This document shows positions 58,581 through 64,000 of a DNA stretch of 64,000 nucleotides, one piece after another. A program made the position numbers and the translations under genes. The DNA lies in the NCBI RefSeq assembly GCF_034047335.1, contig NZ_CP139137.1, forward strand, positions 3,472,001 through 3,536,000, read 5' to 3'. The notes beneath the pieces were generated by a model. That model worked only from the letters and a program-made list of their open reading frames with translations. It made no database searches and was not told where the DNA came from. The first letter of the stretch is position 1. Each line of letters begins with the position of its first letter. This stretch comes from Chryseobacterium sp. JJR-5R. Its GTDB lineage: Bacteria > Bacteroidota > Bacteroidia > Flavobacteriales > Weeksellaceae.

Positions 58581-59024
58581 TTATTCTTCCCATGCAATAG
58601 GAACATAAACCGTAATGTAGCCGTCCTGATCTATCTGTACATCAGAAACAACTCCGGTCACAGAGCCGTATCCTACCCAGCCGCCCTGCCCTTGTGTGGC
58701 TGTAAATATATAGGTGCCGGCAGGAACCCCTTCACTGTATTTCGGCAGCGACTGCAATCCGCTTCCGGCATAAGTTTCAAAAGATTCTCCGGTAACCGTA
58801 TTCGTAGCCACAAAGCTGCCGATGTCATAACTGCCGGAAAGTACCGGTGTTCCGTTCTGGGAAAGAAGCCCGTAACGGATGGTATAGGTTTTTGATTTTG
58901 AAGCCTCTTTTGACGCAGCCTGACTTGGAATATCAGGGTTCAGAAGATCTTCATTGGACGAACATCCGGTAAGAATACCTGCCAGCCCTGCCACAAACAG
59001 GATCCTGGAAATCGAATTTTTCAT
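58581..59024 (-). CDS. lipoprotein of unknown function
   Basis: A 147-residue precursor with lipobox LTGC (C21) followed by SSNEDL, a sequence that resembles the flavobacterial surface-export signal. The mature part is rich in Tyr, Gly, Ser and Thr and predicted to be all-beta (YGLLSQNGTPVLSGSYDIGSFVATN; GTYIFTATQGQGGWVGYGS), an immunoglobulin-like or small carbohydrate-binding fold being possible. No family is recognised. Monocistronic. Confidence 0.75.
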   Translation of the reverse strand: MKNSISRILFVAGLAGILTGCSSNEDLLNPDIPSQAASKEASKSKTYTIRYGLLSQNGTPVLSGSYDIGSFVATNTVTGESFETYAGSGLQSLPKYSEGVPAGTYIFTATQGQGGWVGYGSVTGVVSDVQIDQDGYITVYVPIAWEE

Positions 59025-59302
59025 AATGATGTAATTTGGTATTCCTAAATTAATTAATTTATATACACCCTACAAAAAGCACATATTAAATAAAAGTTAC
59101 AAATTGCTTTTGCATTGTCTGCATTTTCTATGATAACACTTTTTATATTAATGAATTTAATATCATTTAGACCGTTCATTTAATATCAATTCTGCAATCT
59201 TTTTTGACATTTAACATTACTTAACTGCATTTTGGCTTTATTATTGAAATAACCCTATATCAGAGTTATGCTTTTAGCATCTATTAAATTAAAATTTGAA
59301 TT

Positions 59303-59845
59303 ATGAAAAGTATAGTGGTGACAGGCTTGTTGTCGGTTTTTTTACTGACTGCCTGTAAAAAAGATGATCAGGTTGCCGAAAGGTCCCTGGAACAGCAGAA
59401 GATGGAATTTCAGATGAGGCAGCTTGAAATTGAAAAGCAGAAATTAGCTATAGAAAAAGAAAAAATGGCTTATGAAGCTCAGAAGAAAGCAGACAGCATT
59501 ACTGAAGTTCAGAAAGCAAGAACAGTAGCTGCCAATGCAAAACCTCAGGTGATAAGAGAAACGCGCACGGTATACAGAGACAGACCGAGTTCAAGCAGCA
59601 ATAACGGAACATATGCAAATAACGGGACAAGTTCTTCCCAAGGAACTACCACCCAGAAAAAGGGCATGAGTAAAGCGGCAAAAGGTACCATCATCGGTAC
59701 AGTGGGCGGTGCGGCAGCCGGAGCTATTATTTCCAAGAAAAACAGAGGGCTTGGAGCAGTTATAGGCGGTGTCGTAGGTGGTGCAACAGGATATACTATC
59801 GGTAGGTCAGGTGACAGAAAAGACGGCAGGGTACAGCCCAGATAA
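59303..59845 (+). CDS. coiled-coil, glycine-zipper lipoprotein
   Basis: The 180-residue lipoprotein (lipobox LTAC, C18, followed by KKDD) has a charged coiled coil (about 25-75; MEFQMRQLEIEKQKLAIEKEKMAYEAQKK), a Ser/Asn/Thr-rich linker, and a C-terminal glycine-zipper region (GTIIGTVGGAAAGAIISKK and GAVIGGVVGGATGYTIG) like that of YMGG-type proteins, which inserts in or packs against a membrane. Such proteins are usually structural or stress-related envelope components; no specific function is known. A terminator lies between it and the next gene. Confidence 0.82.
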   Translation: MKSIVVTGLLSVFLLTACKKDDQVAERSLEQQKMEFQMRQLEIEKQKLAIEKEKMAYEAQKKADSITEVQKARTVAANAKPQVIRETRTVYRDRPSSSSNNGTYANNGTSSSQGTTTQKKGMSKAAKGTIIGTVGGAAAGAIISKKNRGLGAVIGGVVGGATGYTIGRSGDRKDGRVQPR

Positions 59846-59868
59846 AATATAATTTAACGTTAACATAG

Positions 59869-59899
59869 AAAGATTGCTTATTTTTAGGCAATCTTTTTT
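59869..59899 (+). terminator. intrinsic terminator, abutting the next start codon
   Basis: AAAGATTGC (59869..59877) with GCAATCTTT (59888..59896), followed by T up to the ATG at 59900. Confidence 0.75.
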
Positions 59900-61534
59900 A
59901 TGGTCGTAATTCTGCTTTCTACAATATTCATTCTTCCTATCCTCATGGGCTGGGGCGATCTGTTTCAGAAATTTACAGGCTCTTTTATCCAGGGGATTTC
60001 CGGGAAGGCACTTTTGGGGATTCTTGGAATCAGCTTATTTTGGACAATCCTTGCTTTTTTTATTCCTCTGAATATTTATGCAGAGATCCCTGTTATTCTG
60101 GCAGGCTTGTTCTTCTTTTTCAGGAACAGTGTATTTCGGCAACTGCACCTGTTTAAAGCCGGAGACTATCAGCTACTCTTATTCATTGCACTCATTATTT
60201 CCTTTTGCGGGTCATTTTACCCATATGTTCTGGATCATTTCGGGTATTATGTGCCGACGATAAAATGGCTGACGGAATTCGGGCTTGTCAGGGGGATTTC
60301 AAATGTAGACCTTACTTTGGGACAGATGTCAGTCTGGCATATCTTCCAGTCCGGATTTTCTAATTTTTCGGATCCGTTTCTGAGGATGAATTCAGTTCTG
60401 CTTATTGTTTATGCTTTATATATCACAGAAAATAAAAGCTGGATCCATCTGTGCTTCATTCCGGTGTTACTATTATTTTCCCAGTCGCCAAGCCCGGATT
60501 TACCGGTAATTGTTTTTTCGCTGATTCTTTTAAATGAAATTTTAACCCAAAATAAAAATACCGCAGTACTCTTTGCTTTCTCGGTTTTTGTATTTACCAT
60601 CAAGCCAACGATGATATGGCTGCCGGTGCTGGGCCTGCTTTACGCTGTTTTTATTATCAGATCAGATTTAAAAACCTTAATTCCGGGTATTTTAATCGGA
60701 TTATTGTTTTTCATTAAGAATATTTATACTTTCGGATATCCTGTTTTTCCGGTTGCCTTAGGAGATTTAGGAATAAGCTGGCAGCCTGCCCACGAAGTTT
60801 TACAGATGTCTTCGCAATATGCAATCCAGAAGACCTATGATATGCAGTATTCCTATCAGGAAATTCAGTCTTTTCCCTTTTGGGATTATATCAGGAACTG
60901 GCTGTTTTTAGAAGGAATAAAATCTAAGATCAACATTTTTTTTATCATAAGCCTCGGAGCTTTTACCGTATATTCCCTTAAAAAAAAGAGAAGGATTTAT
61001 ACTTTTATCTTAGTCTCAATACTCATTAAAAGTATTCTCGTACTGATGTTTTCTGCCCAGTACCGGTTTTTTCTTGATGTCTTTTTCGTGATCTTTTTTA
61101 TCGTTTTCATTGATTGTTTCAACCGGAAAAAATCAGTTGCCGTATGTGCTGTTTTGAGTTCGGTTTTTATTGCATTCCTGACTGCGCCCACTATCCTTCA
61201 GACCTATGTCCCCAGTTTTAATCTGGGAAACTTTATGGGTAAATTTGAAAAAGAACAGCTGTACAGGCCTTCCACATATCACTATAATTCATTTCAGTCA
61301 TACAGAATAGGAAATTTTAAATTCAATGTTTCCAAAAAATACCCTTACAGTTTTGACACACCGTTGCCGGCTGTTTCAGAAAGCTATCTTTCTGATCATA
61401 TTAAAGCCGGAATTTTTCCACAAATGACAGACAAAAAGGATCTCAGCAAAGGATTTATCTGGAAAAAGCTGAACGCAAAGGAAAAAAAGGAAGCGGAACG
61501 GGTAATCCGTTCTGTTAAAAATGCATATCAATAG
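59900..61534 (+). CDS. polytopic membrane protein (LIC_10190-like)
   Basis: The 544-residue protein has about eleven or twelve hydrophobic segments spread over residues 1-435 and a hydrophilic C-terminal tail of about 110 residues. Conserved-looking stretches include YPYVLDHFGYYVPTIKWLTEFGLVRGISN and LTLGQMSVWHIFQSGFS in the first part and FFIKNIYTFGYPVFPVALGDL in the middle. The layout resembles the LIC_10190 membrane protein family and, more distantly, GT-C-type glycosyltransferases with an Asp-Xn-Tyr loop. The ATG directly follows a terminator T-run, and no promoter is visible. Function: unknown; surface glycan assembly is a guess. Confidence 0.65.
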   Translation: MVVILLSTIFILPILMGWGDLFQKFTGSFIQGISGKALLGILGISLFWTILAFFIPLNIYAEIPVILAGLFFFFRNSVFRQLHLFKAGDYQLLLFIALIISFCGSFYPYVLDHFGYYVPTIKWLTEFGLVRGISNVDLTLGQMSVWHIFQSGFSNFSDPFLRMNSVLLIVYALYITENKSWIHLCFIPVLLLFSQSPSPDLPVIVFSLILLNEILTQNKNTAVLFAFSVFVFTIKPTMIWLPVLGLLYAVFIIRSDLKTLIPGILIGLLFFIKNIYTFGYPVFPVALGDLGISWQPAHEVLQMSSQYAIQKTYDMQYSYQEIQSFPFWDYIRNWLFLEGIKSKINIFFIISLGAFTVYSLKKKRRIYTFILVSILIKSILVLMFSAQYRFFLDVFFVIFFIVFIDCFNRKKSVAVCAVLSSVFIAFLTAPTILQTYVPSFNLGNFMGKFEKEQLYRPSTYHYNSFQSYRIGNFKFNVSKKYPYSFDTPLPAVSESYLSDHIKAGIFPQMTDKKDLSKGFIWKKLNAKEKKEAERVIRSVKNAYQ

Positions 61535-61585
61535 AACAAATCAGGCAATACTTTACATCTGAAGAAAAAGCTGTAAATTTACCTC

Positions 61586-62656
61586 ATGTTAAATACCTTA
61601 GGCAATTTACTCAGCCTTACAACATTCGGAGAAAGCCACGGCCTGGCGTATGGCGGGATTATCAATAATTTCCCGGCAGGCCTGGCGGTTGATCTCGAAG
61701 CTGTCCAAAATGAACTGGACCGCCGGAAACCCGGCCAGTCTGCTATTGTAACCCAAAGAAAAGAAAGCGATACGGTAAAATTTCTTTCAGGCATTTTTGA
61801 AGGCACAACAACCGGAACGCCTATCGGATTTATCATAGAAAATGAAAACCAGAAATCCGGGGACTATGACCATATTGCGGAATCATACCGTCCGAGCCAT
61901 GCCGATTTTACCTATGACCGGAAATTCGGAGTGAGGGATTTCCGGGGCGGCGGAAAATCTTCAGCCAGGGAAACCATCAACTGGGTAGTTGCAGGCGCTT
62001 TGGCAAAACAACTGTTATCAGATATAGAAATCAATGCTTATGTGTCTTCCGTAGGGGAAATTTTCTGCGAAAAACCTTATCAGGCACTTGATTTCTCAAA
62101 AACCGAAAGCAATGAAGTCCGCTGCCCGGATGCGGAAACTGCTGAAAAAATGATTGCCAGGATCAAAGAGATCAAAAAAGAAGGAAATACCATCGGCGGA
62201 ACCATTACCTGCGTGATTAAAAACGTCCCTGCAGGAATCGGCGAACCCGTTTTTTCAAAACTCCAGGCAGAACTGGGCAAAGCGATGCTCAACATCAATG
62301 CGGCAAAAGGCTTTGAATACGGAAGCGGTTTCTGCGGAGCAAAGATGACCGGAAAAGAACACAACGATCTGTTCAATGAAGATTTTACTACGAAATCCAA
62401 TCTTTCAGGAGGAACCCAGGGTGGCATTTCAAACGGAATGGATATTTATTTCCGCGTAGCCTTCAAACCTGTGGCAACGGTCCTGAGGCCTCAGGAAAGT
62501 GTGGATAAATACGGGAATCCCGTTATTGTGGAAGGAAAAGGGCGCCATGACCCCTGTGTGCTTCCGAGAGCAGTGCCCGTTGTGGAAAGCCTGGCCGCTT
62601 TTGTGCTGGCAGATTTATTCCTGATCAACAAAACAAGAAATATCAATAATTTTTAA
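61586..62656 (+). CDS. aroC: chorismate synthase AroC
   Basis: AroC makes chorismate from EPSP with reduced FMN, the last step of the shikimate pathway. The 356-residue protein has the signature [23 protein letters not shown] near the start (with the catalytic His), the FMN-binding [11 protein letters not shown], and the second His motif [14 protein letters not shown] near the end. Full length and complete. The thioredoxin-fold gene follows after 17 bases. Confidence 0.97.
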   Translation: MLNTLGNLLSLTTFGESHGLAYGGIINNFPAGLAVDLEAVQNELDRRKPGQSAIVTQRKESDTVKFLSGIFEGTTTGTPIGFIIENENQKSGDYDHIAESYRPSHADFTYDRKFGVRDFRGGGKSSARETINWVVAGALAKQLLSDIEINAYVSSVGEIFCEKPYQALDFSKTESNEVRCPDAETAEKMIARIKEIKKEGNTIGGTITCVIKNVPAGIGEPVFSKLQAELGKAMLNINAAKGFEYGSGFCGAKMTGKEHNDLFNEDFTTKSNLSGGTQGGISNGMDIYFRVAFKPVATVLRPQESVDKYGNPVIVEGKGRHDPCVLPRAVPVVESLAAFVLADLFLINKTRNINNF

Positions 62657-62673
62657 ATATAAATATTTTAGAA

Positions 62674-63237
62674 ATGAAAAATTACTGGGAAAAAAGCATC
62701 TCTTTTGAGGAGTATGTGGAAACCGGAAAACAGAGACTGGCCTATCCTGCAACGCAACAGGAAACCGATTACAAGCAATACTACCAGCTCGGCCTCCAGA
62801 GAATTGAAAGAACGTTAAAAAAATACGTTCCGGACGAAAACCAGCTGAAAGAACTTGAAGCCAAAGGTTTTGACGGAAAAATCCTGATTGTTTCAGAAGT
62901 ATGGTGCGGCGATGCAAGCGCAACCGTTCCTGCATTGGTTAAATTTTTTGAAGGTAAAAATGAAGTCAGGATCTTTCTCAGGGACAGTGACAAAAGCTTA
63001 ATCAGTCAGTTCCTTACCAACGGAACTGAATCTATCCCGAAAGTCATTATCCTGGATAATGATTTTACCGTGAAAAATTCCTGGGGACCGCGTTCGCAAT
63101 ATGGAAAAGAACTGCTGATGAAACATAAGGCAGACCCTGAAAATTATACGAAAGACCTTTTTTATAATGAGCTGCAGCTATACTATGCCAAAAACAGAGG
63201 TAAAGATGCAGTTCAGGAAATCCTGGAACTGCTGTAA
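62674..63237 (+). CDS. thioredoxin-family protein with a single active-site Cys
   Basis: The 187-residue cytosolic protein has a thioredoxin fold (Thioredoxin_9 type) with the motif SEVWCGDASATVPALVKFF: C78 is present, but the second Cys of the usual CxxC is replaced (C-G-D-A). A cis-proline segment SIPKVIILDNDF follows, and WGPRSQ lies towards the C-terminal end. A single-Cys active site suggests monothiol or non-redox chemistry. It is followed by a TlpA-type gene after 18 bases, so both may belong to one transcript with aroC. Confidence 0.85.
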   Translation: MKNYWEKSISFEEYVETGKQRLAYPATQQETDYKQYYQLGLQRIERTLKKYVPDENQLKELEAKGFDGKILIVSEVWCGDASATVPALVKFFEGKNEVRIFLRDSDKSLISQFLTNGTESIPKVIILDNDFTVKNSWGPRSQYGKELLMKHKADPENYTKDLFYNELQLYYAKNRGKDAVQEILELL

Positions 63238-63255
63238 TTCTTATTAAAAGTTAAA

Positions 63256-63795
63256 ATGAAAAAAAACATCATTTATCTTGTATTGATTGCCATTATCGGA
63301 GTAATTGCTTTTGTTCCGGGCGTGAAAGAAAAATTACAGGACGCCTTCTTTCCGGTTGCCGCCATTGAAAATGCCGTTCATGTAGGCGATGAAGATTATG
63401 ATATTGAACTTCAGGGGATCAACACGCCCAGCACCAATCTTAAAAAATTTAAGAACCGGGCCGTTTTCCTGAATTTCTGGGGAACCTGGTGCCCTCCGTG
63501 CAGAAAAGAATGGCCTTCTATCCAGAAATTATATGAGACGAGAAAAGATCATGTGGATTTCGTATTAATCGCGATGAACGACGAAGAGGCAGCCGTAAGA
63601 AAATTCCTTAAGGAAAACAACTATGATGTCCCGGTATATATCGCCCAGAGCCCGATCTCCGAAAAAATCCTGCCGAAAGTTTTCCCTACAACTTACCTGC
63701 TGGATAAAAACGGCAGGATCATCATTAAGGAAGATGCTTCAAGAGACTGGAATACGGAATCCGTACACCAGTTTATCGATAATATTATTAAATAA
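63256..63795 (+). CDS. TlpA/ResA-type periplasmic thiol-disulfide oxidoreductase
   Basis: The 179-residue protein has an N-terminal membrane anchor (about 5-20) and a periplasmic thioredoxin-like domain with FLNFWGTWCPPCRKEWPSIQ (C79, C82) and the cis-proline segment FPTTYLLDKNGRI. TlpA/ResA proteins keep apo-cytochrome or other cysteines reduced in the periplasm. It stands directly after the single-Cys thioredoxin-fold gene, with which it may form a pair. Confidence 0.92.
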   Translation: MKKNIIYLVLIAIIGVIAFVPGVKEKLQDAFFPVAAIENAVHVGDEDYDIELQGINTPSTNLKKFKNRAVFLNFWGTWCPPCRKEWPSIQKLYETRKDHVDFVLIAMNDEEAAVRKFLKENNYDVPVYIAQSPISEKILPKVFPTTYLLDKNGRIIIKEDASRDWNTESVHQFIDNIIK

Positions 63796-63877
63796 TCTTT
63801 TAACTAACATTATAATAAGTTGGTACAGAATTTGAGAAATATACAGTTCTGAAAAATTATTTAATCAAACACCAAAA

Positions 63878-64000
63878 ATGAAGTATTCAAAACTGAATCT
63901 GGCGAAAGAAGCGATTAGCCACAGGGGGTTTATCAGAAAGATTCCTGATATTTTCAGGATGGTAAAGATGTGGAAAAAAGGGCAATACCCGGTAAGATCC
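63878..64000 (+). CDS. YkvA family/DUF1232 membrane protein, 5' part
   Basis: ATG at 63878 opens 41 codons that run to the end of the window: MKYSKLNLAKEAISHRGFIRK, then the stretch IPDIFRMVKMWKKGQYPVRS. This is the N-terminal, cytosolic part expected before the DUF1232 membrane region of YkvA-type proteins. The rest lies outside the window. Function of the family unknown. Confidence 0.65.
   Translation, partial: MKYSKLNLAKEAISHRGFIRKIPDIFRMVKMWKKGQYPVRS

Noticed and set aside
1..64000. CRISPR array, prophage or complete insertion sequence
   Set aside because: No regularly spaced direct repeats, phage structural genes or transposase frames were seen on either strand.

Overview
The window comes from a member of the Bacteroidota, class Flavobacteriia, and most resembles Chryseobacterium or a close relative (Weeksellaceae). 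The pointers are a type IX secretion (T9SS) plug protein and a T9SS-sorted cargo, families largely restricted to this phylum (DUF4290, DUF4295, DUF4403, NfuN-type scaffold), weak or absent Shine-Dalgarno sequences, and repeated use of the Bacteroidota -7 promoter element TAnnTTTG, often within a few bases of the start codon. Genus is an inference from gene content and order only; no 16S gene is present.

Layout. 1-5.2 kb: a c-type haem-binding protein and DCC thiol oxidoreductase pair, a lipoprotein alpha-amylase on the minus strand, then DUF4290 and murA. 5.3-6.9 kb (minus): a stand-alone NIL-like domain protein with a promoter/operator overlap, a YiiX-type papain-like lipoprotein and a DUF1801 protein. 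7.1-12.9 kb: aminotransferase, small lipoprotein, murB, proC, a VanZ gene broken by one TAG, and lnt. 13.2-15.3 kb: ribosomal proteins L28 and L33, the small DUF4295 protein, ftsY and a YeaQ-type membrane protein. 15.3-22.2 kb: sppA divergent from folK, two tandem OmpA-like porins (the first lacks its OmpA domain), and recQ. 22.2-25.5 kb: fmt, a RibB with a degenerate RibA-like domain, and an LLM oxidoreductase. 25.7-31 kb: a conserved hypothetical, a nonsense-broken lipoprotein gene, a Pif1-type helicase, a lipoprotein, gamma-carbonic anhydrase and an NfuA-type protein with a duplicated N domain. 31-36.4 kb: hemH, a ParE/RelE-type toxin-antitoxin pair, the T9SS plug protein, an MBL hydrolase, DUF3892 and a thioredoxin-fold protein.

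36.5-43.7 kb is a complete tripartite RND efflux locus (adaptor, pump, outer-membrane factor) headed by a TetR regulator. Four copies of a palindrome TAACAC(C/T)GTTAG, one over the tetR start site and three in front of the pump genes, make the control circuit legible. 43.9-50.4 kb returns to housekeeping: miaA, yicC, gmk, nadA, folB, a cysteine-rich bacteriocin-like peptide, DUF4403 and an RDD protein. tRNA-Cys(GCA) at 50.4 kb opens an AT-rich accessory stretch to 57 kb. It holds two small orphan genes, a pair of homologous promoter-to-terminator units on the minus strand that look like paralogous small RNAs of about 68 nt, and a 1256-residue T9SS-sorted repeat protein. 57-64 kb: a glycosyltransferase, three lipoproteins, a polytopic membrane protein, aroC, two thioredoxin-fold proteins and the start of a DUF1232/YkvA gene cut by the window edge.

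Most of the window is core metabolism and envelope biology: peptidoglycan precursors (murA, murB), lipoprotein maturation (lnt), folate (folB, folK), initiator tRNA formylation (fmt), haem (hemH), NAD (nadA) and shikimate (aroC). The most original signals are the putative paired small RNAs at 51.66-52.22 kb, the TetR operator array, the palindrome overlapping the -33 element of the NIL-domain gene, two genes each broken by a single TAG, the RibB with a RibA-like domain lacking its zinc ligands, and MurA with Asp in place of the catalytic Cys.
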